Source: Actinomortierella ambigua (taxonomy: Eukaryota; Mortierellomycota; Mortierellomycetes; Mortierellales; Mortierellaceae). From it: a stretch of 64,000 nt of DNA. Position numbers and translations under genes: made by a program. The stretch covers positions 1 through 64,000 of the forward strand of contig JAAAJB010000029.1 in assembly GCA_016098155.1 (NCBI GenBank), written 5' to 3'. Below are positions 9,017-18,777 of the stretch, piece by piece; position 1 is the first letter of the stretch, and each line of letters opens with the position of its first letter. Under the pieces are notes generated by a model. It made no database searches, was not told the DNA's origin, and was given only the letters and a program-made list of their open reading frames with translations.

Positions 9017-10335
9017 GGCGGGGTGGAGGCAAATAGGGTTGTGTGGGGCGGTTGAGCACCCCTTTTATCAGTATTTTGTCTCTTCATACCTTGCCTGGTG
9101 GGCACTTTCACGAGATCACAGCACCAATTCTTCCCTGAGCTGAGAACACGACACCTTTGGCCCCCCAGGTTAGTGGAGCTTCTCGGTTACTAACTTTGGT
9201 TTTGGGTCATTACTGATGAGATCTTAGAGAGACAGAGGAAGGGGTGGGTGGATGAGCATAGGAGGAGTGGTATAAACATAGAACCTAGAATAAAAGGGTT
9301 CAAGGACCACATTGTGTCAACAGCGAAGGGTGGACAGCATGATGGCACGCCAAAGCAGTAAAAAAGATCAACAGGAATGAACAAAGCGAGGAGGGAGGGT
9401 GAATGTGGCAAATTGAAAAGTTTTGGCTCATCCCCGTAGACTTCTAGGGATGTCGGACGTGAAGTACTTGATGCGCCTCACTTGCAATGGGTGCTGTGCC
9501 TGATGAATCCAGCAGAGGACGTGGTTTTCGACGATCAATCAAAAGCGTGGCCAGCAATTATACAAGTTGAAGCAGGCCAAGTGTAAAACTGACACACACA
9601 GGGTATGAACCCTGGCCGGGCCGCTACCGTGGAGCATACACCTCCACGGCTCATGGTCTCTTATTGAGATCTGAAATGCGATATATTTGTAAGAACTTGT
9701 CGCAAGGGACGGTGAGGGGACACGTGTGTGAGCACGAGAGAGTGGAAGGCAAGGGGTCCTCGATGCTCTAAGGAAAAAAACTAAGGCGGCCAATGGGCGC
9801 GACGATGAAACTAGTAGCACAAGACGCCAATTTCAATTCCGATGGCATCAAACCTGCTGCTGAGTAATCCGCCAGAGGTATCTCCAACAGTGGCAGAACT
9901 ATCTGGCTGCTTGTACACAGAGCTTTTACTCGACAACCAGCAGCGGGGCGAGTGAGAGAGAGAGAGAGGAGGGGGGATCAACCACGGTTAGGTCTCTTTG
10001 CTGCCGTACCGGTGTGTCGGTGTGTTCTTGGTGAACAACAGCCAAACTTTGCTTCATGAAGGCGTCCATCCAAACAAAAGGATCAACGTATAGCTGGGTC
10101 TCAAATCAAAAATGGAAGTCAAGCCCTGCAAATTTATAAGCTCCTGCAACTTCCAAATGAATGACAAATCGCCTCCAATTAATTCATGACTACAAAAGAC
10201 GTTCATTTCTCTGCATCTCTCACCATTTTTCAACAAACACCGGAAGCAACGCTGAGCGCTTCAACCATTCTTACCAGCACTCCCACCAACTAGACTTCTT
10301 GAACGACAACGTCGTATTATCCCTTTTCCCCCACC
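9017..10335. other. Divergent intergenic region
   Basis: Lies between the secreted Cys-rich gene (-) and the OYE gene (+). No protein gene is supported. It holds a cluster of three short inverted repeats at 9599-9668. A GA-rich tract sits at about 9955-9976. The last 130 bases before the OYE ATG are pyrimidine-rich. Confidence 0.5.
9599..9668. other. Cluster of three adjacent hairpins in an intergenic region
   Basis: Three short stem-loops follow one another: CAGGG-TATGAA-CCCTG (9599-9614), CCGTGGAG-CATACAC-CTCCACGG with an 8-bp perfect stem (9627-9649), and TCTC-TTATT-GAGA (about 9656-9668). This is not a recognisable tRNA or known small RNA. It could be a structured RNA or chance. Confidence 0.35.
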
Positions 10336-11595
10336 ATGTCTCCTGCCGCTTCCTCCACCAAGACCTTGCCTCACCCTACTCACGGCTCCGTCTCGTATGA
10401 AGCCTCCAAGAAAACCACCCCTCACTTTCCGCAACAGGACTTTCGCATCTCACAGCCGGTAGCTCCTGGCACCTACTTGGGACCCATTGATGCCTCCAAG
10501 CCCGGGTCTGACAAGGCACCACTCCTCTTCGAACCAATCCAGATCAAGAACCTTCAGTTGGCCAACCGCATTGTTGTCGCACCAATGTGCATGTACTCGT
10601 CTCAGGATGGCTTTATGACCGACTTCCACCTCGTCCATCTTGGTAGCTATGCCATGCACGGCGCTGGTCTTGTCATTGCTGAAGCTACGGCTGTCGAGCC
10701 TCGTGGCCGTATCTCGCCATCGGACACTGGTATTTGGTCGGATGACCACATCCCCGCCATTAAGCGTGTCGTTGACTACGTCCACGCTGCCGGCGGCAAG
10801 ATTGGTATCCAGCTGGCCCATGCTGGCCGCAAGGCTTCTACCGTCCCACCTTACAACACCGTCGATCCTGAGGCATTTTGGAAGCACGATGTCGTTGCCC
10901 CGACGGGAGACCTCCGATGGGACGACCACCACGTGAACCCGCGCGAGCTGTCTGTCGAGGAGATCCAGGAGGTTGTTGCTGCCTTTGGAGCCGCTGCGCG
11001 CCGTGCTGACATGGCAGGCATGGACACTGTCGAGATCCACGGTGCTCATGGTTACCTGATCAACAACTTTTTGTCTGCTGTCACCAACCAGCGCACTGAT
11101 CAATACGGTGGTTCGTTTGAGAATCGTGCACGATTCTTGATGGAGATTATCCGGGCTGTGCGTGCCAACTTTTCGAACGAGAAGCCTATTTTCCTGCGCG
11201 TGTCTGCCACTGACTGGCTCGAGTGGAAGGAGGACACCCCCTCGTGGGACATTGAGCAGACGGTTGAGCTGGCCAAGTTGGTCAAGGAGGCCGGTGTCGA
11301 TGTGTTCCACGTGTCGTCGGGCGGCAACCATGTCCTGCAGAAGATCAAGCCGGTCCCCGGCTACCAGGTTCCGTTTGCTGAACGAGTCAAGCACGAGGTT
11401 CCTGGCCTGGTTGTGGTTGCTGTGGGAGCCATTACCAGCGGACAGCAGGCCAACGACATTCTTGTCCACGAGAAGGCCGATTTGATTGCTGTAGCCCGTG
11501 GTTATCTGCGGGATCCTGGCTTTGCGCTGACCGCAGCGCGCGAGCTCAATGTGAAGGCGAAGTTCAGCCAGCAGTATGAGCGTGGCCGCATGTAA
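10336..11595 (+). CDS. Class II (YqjM-like) Old Yellow Enzyme, NAD(P)H:flavin oxidoreductase
   Basis: Intronless, 419 residues, starting at a good context CACCATG. An FMN-dependent ene-reductase or NADPH dehydrogenase of the OYE TIM-barrel family, reducing activated C=C bonds in the cytosol; the physiological substrate is unknown. Visible signatures: APMCMYS at about 83-88, where Cys85 and Tyr87 match the YqjM-class residues that tune FMN; EATAVEPRGRIS at 116-127; QLAHAGRK at 159-166; and EIHGAHGYLINNFLS at 233-247 with the substrate-binding pair His235 and His238. NQRTDQYGGS follows at 251-260. The phosphate-binding region near the C-terminus is AVGAITSG (362-369) and AVARGYLRDP (385-394). 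Length is slightly more than the bacterial enzymes because of a ~60-residue N-terminal extension, as usual in fungal members. A long open frame on the opposite strand is a codon-bias shadow. Confidence 0.93.
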   Translation: MSPAASSTKTLPHPTHGSVSYEASKKTTPHFPQQDFRISQPVAPGTYLGPIDASKPGSDKAPLLFEPIQIKNLQLANRIVVAPMCMYSSQDGFMTDFHLVHLGSYAMHGAGLVIAEATAVEPRGRISPSDTGIWSDDHIPAIKRVVDYVHAAGGKIGIQLAHAGRKASTVPPYNTVDPEAFWKHDVVAPTGDLRWDDHHVNPRELSVEEIQEVVAAFGAAARRADMAGMDTVEIHGAHGYLINNFLSAVTNQRTDQYGGSFENRARFLMEIIRAVRANFSNEKPIFLRVSATDWLEWKEDTPSWDIEQTVELAKLVKEAGVDVFHVSSGGNHVLQKIKPVPGYQVPFAERVKHEVPGLVVVAVGAITSGQQANDILVHEKADLIAVARGYLRDPGFALTAARELNVKAKFSQQYERGRM

Positions 11596-12104
11596 ATAAC
11601 CCTCTCTACCCCTATATTTCTCTTCTTCCCACAACAGCATTATTACTATTGTATAGACCATAAAATGTACAGCACTCATTATCATTTTACTTTTTCGAGT
11701 TTATTGTATGAAGCGGAAGGATGACCGTGATTGTCTGATCATCAGGGAGCAGACAACAGTAGCAGCGATATCAATGATGGAAATGGTTTTGGGGCCACGG
11801 ACGAAAGAGAAGCCATACCACGCTTGCTTTTGCTTGTCCCCCACGCGGCTGGTGGGACCTGTTCGTTTTTTTTTTTTGGGCGTGAATTTCTCCCCTTGAA
11901 TATGCTCACCCTTTTTCTCTCGTTCCTTCCCCCCTTTCCCTCCCCTCTGTCTTCCCCTTCCCCCGTGTCTTTCTCACCTTTTTAGTTTCCTTCGCCATCT
12001 TCCTCTTCCTCCTCTCGTCTGCCAACATTATTATACCCCATTCGTCTCCCCCAACTACTGCCGCAAGGGGGTCAACTTACGCGCTCCAACAAATAAATAA
12101 CTCC
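11596..12104. other. Intergenic region between OYE and coiled-coil gene
   Basis: 3' region of the OYE gene, followed by a CT-rich stretch (about 11905-12050) that precedes the next start codon. No gene seen. Confidence 0.5.
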
Positions 12105-13089
12105 ATGGGCACATTCAGTCAGGGTCATGTCCTGCAACCATCAGGCCTTCTGCCCCCAGCTGCAGGGCGATCATCTCTTCGTTCATCGCTCAAGGCCCCC
12201 GCGTCTTCATCATCCCAAGGCCATGCGTCAGGCCAAGTGCGCTGGCCAATGAACCTTGACCAGCTCGCTGCCATCTCCCTGGACGATGACTCGGACCTCG
12301 ATCATGAAGGCATGTTTTAAAACCAAAGACCCTGAGAGGACATTTAAGCACTTTGTGAGCAGCTGCTCACAAAAAAAAAGTCGTTCGTGTCATTGTTCAT
12401 GCCTTTGTCTATCAGCGAAGGCGCCCATTCATCTCAAATGAGAAAGAGGCGACAAAGCTGGCTCACACGCCCTCAACAACCTTCTCCCTTTCCCTTCACC
12501 CCCTCTCGCTACCCCTCTCCCACTCACGCACGTCCACCCACACAACATTCCTTTCCTTGTGAAAATATCATGTAGGGTCCACACAAGATATGCGTCCGAT
12601 CAACCTCCTCCGCATGTTCAAGGATAGTGACGACGAATCCTCTAGCAATCCTTCATCCGTTTCTCCTGCAAGGAGGTACTGAACAAAACAAGCCAACCGT
12701 GTGTTTGTGTGCGTGCGTGTGTGTCGCACATGGGCGATTAAATGTTTTATACCATTGGCGGAACGATCAACATGGCTAAAAAGTCAGATGCCCTTTTTCC
12801 CCCTCTTCCACAACACTTCACATTCAAAAAAAAAATCTCCCGACTAGAACACTGCACACCCGACCAAAGTCAATGCATGCCCTCACGGTATCCTCAACGA
12901 GTAACCTTCACGCGCCCAGCAGCGGTAGCCCTTCACAAAGCGGAATCCGCATGCCCAGCACAGTACGGTCGCGCACCCGCTCCCAGTCCACCTCTGAACC
13001 TCAGCCGCTTCGCTACCGCCAGTCCGATGGGGCCCTTTCTACCACTCGATTGCAACAACAGCAGCAGGGGCAAAAACAGCAGCAACAGC

Positions 13090-13123
<34 letters not shown>

Positions 13124-15994
13124 GCGGGCGACAGGAATCCAAAAACCTGGTAGCTTGATACACTCAGGAGGTGCGGGTGTTCGGTCGAGTGTCGGTTCTG
13201 TTGTGTCTTCAGGAGGCAAGGATGTCAAGTTGGGTAGTTCCAACATTGGCCGACTCAACATCACAGCCACCACCAAGAAAACAATTTCTTCCTCACCCAC
13301 CAGCAACACCACTGCTACCACCACCGTCGTTCGTGGTGCACCTACGTTGGCTAAACCACGTGTGGTCGCTGCACGTCACACCTCGGTCAAAATCGTTCAG
13401 GCACCACCAGGCGTCACGGGCTCTGGTAGTAGTGGTGGTGCAGGCGCAGCCAGGTACAAGACGACTGGGTTATTACCTACCAGCGGCAGTTCGGCCAGTC
13501 TCTCTCGCTCGTCCTCCGCCTCGTCCAAAATTCTAGGGTCCAAGATTGGCTCAGCCAGTTCGTCCCCTTCGTCCTCTACTTCTCAGCCACTACAGTTGCT
13601 TCAACAGCAACAACGCTTATCTCCCGGCAGTTCAGCATCCAAAGCATCACCATCATCATCCAAGGATCCTCAACGCAAATCAGCCATGCCCACGCCTGTG
13701 TCCCGATCTCGACAGACCACCTCCGCTTCCGGGCCATTGTCACCAATGGCCAAGACCAACAATACCCTCGGCAAGCCACAACCGCTTTTGTCTTCGCCTG
13801 CATCGTCTTTGCAGCAACCCACCATGGTCAATCACAATCGTCATTTACACTCACAGCCCGGTGCCTTCTCCCATCAGCCGGGTCAGGAACCAACAACGCT
13901 AGAAATGAACAATTTTCATCCTGATGGAGGTGTAGTAGGCGCCATCGGACAGAATGGCAACCAGTGGTCGATGCAAGAGCTGATCCAAGAGCTAGAGCAG
14001 TGGAAAGCCGAGGCACAAGCATTCAAGGCGGAGCGAGCGGCGTCAGAGAGTTGGCAGCAACAGTATTTGATCCTACAGCGGGACCTCGATGCCGCGCTGG
14101 ACTCACTCCAGGCAGCCGAAGAGCGAGCGCATCGGGCCGAGTCGAACACGCGGGTGTTGGAGGATGAGCTCCATGCGGCCGTTGCGACGCGGGACGATCA
14201 CACCATGATGCTCGAGGAACTCACGGTCGCACGCGAGTCGCGCGAACAAGAGCTGGAGGCCTTGCAGGATGATCATCGGCAGCAAATCGAGGAGCAGGCA
14301 GCCAAGATTGCTCAATTGGAGGTCGAAAATGAAGGTATATGGCAGGCTTTGACTAGCCGTACTAGCACATTTTTATCTCTCTTTGTGATGATGACTTTTG
14401 TTATCTATTCGCCCAGCTGAGCATCGCAATTAATTAATTTCAAACTTTTTTTTTTGTTTTCTCCTTCAACCTCGCTCTCTTGTACCCGGGTGCGCCGATA
14501 TCAAGATTTTCAGCAAAAGTTGGATCAGGCACAGCAAGAGATGGACCAACTTGTCGAAGCGCAGTCCGCACCACCCGATGTGCAAGAAATGCAACATCAG
14601 CTCGCAGAGACGACACACGAGCTAGGGCGGATCAAGGCGGACCACAGCAAGGCGTTGCAAGCACTCGAGGTCGAGAGGGAGCGGGTGGCGATGGAGCAAG
14701 CGGATGCGGGCCATCTGTTGTCTAAGCTGAGTCGACTGCAGGATATCAACGCTAATCTGGTGCGTGACAACAACGCCCTCAAGGAACGGATGCTTGAGCA
14801 CGACACATGTCTGGACCGCGAGCAGGCAGCTGCTGCAAAGCATCTGAAACAGGTCGAGAAGCTCCAGGTCGAGATCCGATCACTGCAACAGACGCTTGAC
14901 CAGGCTCTGGATCAAGTACAGGCCCTGGAGGGTACCACCAAGGACCAGGAACGGCAGTGCGCGCAGTTGCAGCAGCAGGTCCAGATCCAGCAGACTCAGA
15001 TCCAGCACCAACAGTCCGAAATCGTCAACCTCCGCGCAACTGTCGAAGTCGAGCGGCAGCAGAATCATCTCTGGCTCCAGCATCAGCAGCAACAACTCCA
15101 GTTGGCCAGAGCACAGGTTGTCGCTGCTGCTACTGCTGCTGCTGGCGCGAATGGGGGCGACCTGTCGTTCAACAACGGCAACTCGTCCTTTGTGGGCCGG
15201 CGTCCATCCATGGATGGCGATCTCGGTGGATCGATGATGCATTTCGCCGACACATCGGCAACTGGTGCGATGGGTGGGTTCGATGGACTGCCACCGATGC
15301 CGATCAACACGACCAAGACGACAACCAACATCCTAAACCGGTCATTAGATGGGAGCTTTACACCATTGCCTTCGTCGAATGCGGATATGTCGATCAGCTC
15401 TATCAGTGGCTTCCCCTTGGGCGGAGGACAGCCAGACGTACAGCCTCGGACGCTCCAGAGAAGCAGTTCAGGGTCGATGACCAATGTGCTCGCGTCTTCC
15501 ACTGGTAGCAATCGTCACTCCATGCATGGCGATAGCATGTCGATGCTGGTATGCAATGCACTTTCTGTAGCACGACGCTGGAAGTTTTTTTTTTTTTGTC
15601 AACTCAAATACTCACATCCATTTCTTTTTTTTTTCTAGCCCATGGAGGAGTTGACCTCGCAACTGGAGAGTTTGATGAAAGAGAAGGAAAGAGTAAGTTC
15701 TCCCTCTATATTTTTTTTCTTTAAGAACGCATCACCTCACTTGTCGAGCAATCCTGCTTCATGGATCCATGATCGCTAATGAATTCTGTTCATCCTTCCT
15801 TCTCCAACCGCCCACCACTCATTTTTGTGTGTGTGTGTATGTGTGTTCTATAGTTGCAAGCGGAGCTCAGCAAGATCCCACTCTCTGGCGGTGGTCCCAT
15901 GACACGGCGCAAGGTTGAGATGCTTGAGGAGCAGATGGACGAGGCGGATCGTGCCATGAGCAAGATTCGCTATAGTATCCGCATGCGATCGTGA
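12105..15994 (+). CDS. Long coiled-coil protein with poly-Gln tract, unknown function
   Basis: Six exons assembled by frame: 12105-12309, 12576-12676, 12870-14334, 14506-15548, 15639-15692 and 15854-15994, 1002 residues. The N-terminal ~465 residues are Ser/Thr/Gln-rich and disordered, with a 24-residue Gln-rich run at about 164-187. Residues about 468-835 are heptad-rich and strongly coiled-coil. After a Ser/Gly-rich linker, the last ~65 residues (MEELTSQLES..., LSKIPLSGGGP, MTRRKVEMLEEQMDEADRAM) form a compact conserved-looking helical end. Such architecture is typical of cytoskeletal, centrosomal or vesicle-tether proteins, but I cannot name a family. The first intron uses a GC donor (GAAG/GCATGT), needed to keep the frame. 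Exon 5 is only 54 bases. Other introns are GT-AG with T-rich acceptors. It is convergent with the membrane-protein gene. Confidence 0.75.
12310..12575 (+). other. GC-AG intron
   Basis: 266 bases with donor GAAG/GCATGT and acceptor ATGTAG. Without removal the frame stops at TTTTAA 9 bases later; with it, the frame continues as HEGSTQDMRPINLL into exon 2. No GT donor nearby gives an open frame. Confidence 0.6.
13054..13125 (+). repeat. CAG/CAA microsatellite coding poly-Gln
   Basis: A run of CAA and CAG codons in exon 3 of the coiled-coil gene, interrupted by GGG and AAA codons. It gives 24 residues of almost pure glutamine. Probably length-polymorphic. Confidence 0.85.
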
Positions 15995-16785
15995 TTGTTA
16001 TCTTTTGTTGTTGTTACCGTCTCTTTGCCAGAATATACCTGTATACCGCAAACATGCCAAAAAAAAAAATATAAAGTAAAAAATACCAACAATGCATAGC
16101 AACTTGAAGGGTGCGATCGACGCAGGTCCAGATAGTTTTGTCCTCGGTTGCAAACAAGTTGGATAGACACCAGTTCCCAATTATAAATCATCCAGCGATT
16201 ATGGGTCGTGGGATGGCATAAGAGCTGCAGCATCCCGCCTTTTTCTCGCTTATTCGCCATTCGCTCCTTCCCCACACTGGACGAGCTCCAGATAAGAGCA
16301 CTCTGTTGAGGCGACTGTTTCCATCCAGTAATCCGACCCTTGTCGATTACTTTCCATCCATAAGAGGCTGAGAATGGCGAAGGGGTGGCCGTTCTTCCGG
16401 TGGTCGCCACTTTTCAGGTAAGGTTCAAAACACCCCTGGGCCTGAGAGCGTGTGCTAGCCCCACACACCCATTTGTCTCTTACAGCACCCTTTTTTTTTT
16501 TTTTTTTTTTTTTGCTTCGTCATCGTTTTCCTCGCCGTCTCCTTCTCGTTTTCCGCACTCCAAAATTTGTATACTCCCTACCCCCTATAGAGACCACCAA
16601 TGTTGGCTGGCTACTCTCATTTCGGCTCACCTGTTATAGATGCTTGCCGGGTCCGACCATGATGGTCGATAGGAAAGTGTTGATGGCGTCCAGCCGTGGT
16701 GTGAGGAGTCCCATAATATTTAACTCAAGTGCAAAGAACTTCTAATATTTTGAAAGGTGATAAATAGTCTTCTACTCATAAAGTA
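15995..16785. other. Convergent intergenic region
   Basis: 3' regions of the coiled-coil gene (+) and the membrane-protein gene (-). It contains a T homopolymer of about 23 bases near 16491-16513 followed by CT-rich sequence. No gene is supported. Confidence 0.5.
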
Positions 16786-18597
16786 TTATAGCCCCTTCCT
16801 CGCACCATGGATATGACTTGAGCGCTGCGACCGCCTGGTTGTCGGTAACGAGGGCGCAGAGGCGTCAAAGTAGCCTTCCTCATACTTGGTGGGCGAGATT
16901 GGAGAGACGGTCGAGAGCGGGGAGATTGGAGAGACGGGAGCGGAAGAAATTCTGTTGCTGCCTAGTGGGTGCTGTGAGGGCGGCGGTAGCGGTGAGGACG
17001 ACGCTGATGTGAGAGGGGACGATTTCGTCAACAAGGAAGGAGATGAATGTAAAGAGCCACTGGGCCGTTGTGGCATCAGCAGCGCCTCATCGCCACGGAT
17101 GCCCGCCTCTTCGCTAGGCGACGACCATGAAGTGGTGATTGTGGGAGGCGGGGACAGATGGAGCGCCAGTAGAGGTATTTGAGGCACTGTATCAGTGCAT
17201 TCTTGGAAAGTGTGAGGTGTATCCATAGCAGACAGGGGCGTAGAGGATCCCATGAGATGCACGGAAGAGCTAGAATCCACGGCCAATGGCGCCACTGCAC
17301 CTTGCTGGTAGCGGTAATTCTGCTGTTTCTGCTGCTGCGGCGGCGGCGGCGTCGAGCGAACGTCGCTGTGGTTCCAATCATACTTAACATGCTTGTCGAG
17401 GCTTCGAGAAGCCCTCCTGTCGTGAATACTCGGCCTCTTGACATCTTTGGACTTGGCTCCTCTCCGACATCCTGTCGCTGCTGCCTGCCGCTCCATCTCC
17501 TTCATCAGCTCCTTGCGCATGTTTTCTCGGCGGTTTCTCCGCTGAACGAGTAGAAAAATGAAGAGTCCTCCAAAGACAACGAGGGCTGCCAAGAGACCAC
17601 CCATCCATGGCCTGAAACCCTCTGCCGAAGACGAGGAAGAAGACGAGGAAGGAGGCGTGGAAGCATCACCGCCATTGTTGTGGCTAGTACCGTTGCCACC
17701 TCCTCCTGTTCGTGGGTACGACCGCGGCAAACACAAGGTGCGCCCAGCGGCCCGCCTCGTCAAGACACTCAAGCTCCATGGTTGTCGGTCCAGGGCTACC
17801 GCTGAACGCTCGGCCTCAAGGGTGTCGCATCGAAGGCTCAGGCACTGCATGTACGATGTACAGTTGTGATAGTTGGGTAATTGCTCCTTACAAATCCGCG
17901 TGCTTCCCCCATCTTGGCCAGCTAGGTCGCAGTAGGTACCTCGCGCGCAATCGCCTCGATAGGTGAACCAGGTACTGGCATCTGCCCCTTGTCCGAGTCC
18001 CAACGGTGAGTGATGAGCCGCTGCTTCTAAGCTAGACAGCGCTGCCCATGTAACCAGGTTGCGCAGTGTTGAATCCGTCGGTAGGGGTATTGGGTCGCAA
18101 GCCTCTCCGAGGTGCATAAACCCCGGCAATGGTGCTGTGCCGTTAGTCGAGTTGTTACCGGCGGATGGTGCAGGGAATGAAAGAGAGGGAGTGATCATAG
18201 CTGCATCCGTCTGGTTGGTTTGAATACTTGGAGCCTGGTAGAGGAACCCGCGGGTTGTCGAGAGAGATGCACAAACGAGGCCGTTGCTCTGTATGAAACA
18301 CCCCGAAGGCCCAGTAGACGAGGCAGGGCAATATGGAGTGGGGTTTGTCTTAGACAGGGGAATGCTTGGGTCATCTGCATTGGCCGTGCATCTTGGTTGA
18401 GATGATGGAATTACAGTTAGTTCACCCATGGGAGAGGTGGATGTGAGAAGAGCATGAACTTGGAAATGCGAACTTTTTTCCCCAATTGAGAGAGCGAGAG
18501 TAAAAAAGGCAACAAAAGTCCAATCGACGATACCGCTCGCCCTGCATTTGGACAAATACCGGGGAAAACTGAGTGGCGATATACCCAGGAAAGGCAA
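16786..18597 (-). CDS. Single-pass (type I) surface membrane protein, Cys-rich ectodomain and Ser/Pro-rich tail
   Basis: The open frame codes about 600 residues. Its first ~50 residues include a hydrophobic stretch (VDWTFVAFFTLALSIG) that could be a signal sequence. An ectodomain with at least 12 cysteines and several N-glycosylation sites (NQT, NNS, NGT, NCT) runs to about residue 300. Then come a Ser-rich linker, one transmembrane helix at about 331-351 (WMGGLLAALVVFGGLFIFLLV), a basic stop-transfer stretch RRNRREN, and a 250-residue cytoplasmic tail rich in Ser, Pro and SP motifs. This layout suits a wall sensor or surface receptor, but no family is recognised. The frame begins with a non-ATG codon: the first in-frame ATG is at about residue 57, inside the ectodomain. 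A short upstream 5' exon in another frame (18600-18760) is therefore likely and unresolved. Same strand as and upstream-convergent to the coiled-coil gene. Confidence 0.7.
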   Translation of the reverse strand: MPFLGISPLSFPRYLSKCRASGIVDWTFVAFFTLALSIGEKSSHFQVHALLTSTSPMGELTVIPSSQPRCTANADDPSIPLSKTNPTPYCPASSTGPSGCFIQSNGLVCASLSTTRGFLYQAPSIQTNQTDAAMITPSLSFPAPSAGNNSTNGTAPLPGFMHLGEACDPIPLPTDSTLRNLVTWAALSSLEAAAHHSPLGLGQGADASTWFTYRGDCARGTYCDLAGQDGGSTRICKEQLPNYHNCTSYMQCLSLRCDTLEAERSAVALDRQPWSLSVLTRRAAGRTLCLPRSYPRTGGGGNGTSHNNGGDASTPPSSSSSSSSAEGFRPWMGGLLAALVVFGGLFIFLLVQRRNRRENMRKELMKEMERQAAATGCRRGAKSKDVKRPSIHDRRASRSLDKHVKYDWNHSDVRSTPPPPQQQKQQNYRYQQGAVAPLAVDSSSSVHLMGSSTPLSAMDTPHTFQECTDTVPQIPLLALHLSPPPTITTSWSSPSEEAGIRGDEALLMPQRPSGSLHSSPSLLTKSSPLTSASSSPLPPPSQHPLGSNRISSAPVSPISPLSTVSPISPTKYEEGYFDASAPSLPTTRRSQRSSHIHGARKGL

Positions 18598-18777
18598 CAG
18601 AGTGGCACAAATTTTACCAAATCACCCAAGTTCTTGGAGCGACAAGGGGGCAGCAAGTTTATTTACGAATAGTTGGACGTGCATGCACGGAGAAAAAGAA
18701 TGCATGGAAACCAGCCAACGCGTAAAGGAAAAAAAAAAGAGTCGCTGAAACAGCCTCGCGCCGTACAATCGACGGTG

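Noticed and set aside
10450..11685. 411-codon open frame antisense to the oxidoreductase gene
   Set aside because: It mirrors the codon bias of a clear OYE gene and has no motif of its own.
16491..16513. Long T run as a possible retrotransposon tail (also 52266-52286 and 53813-53836)
   Set aside because: No target-site duplication, no reverse-transcriptase fragment and no element body beside any of these runs; they sit in introns or intergenic DNA.
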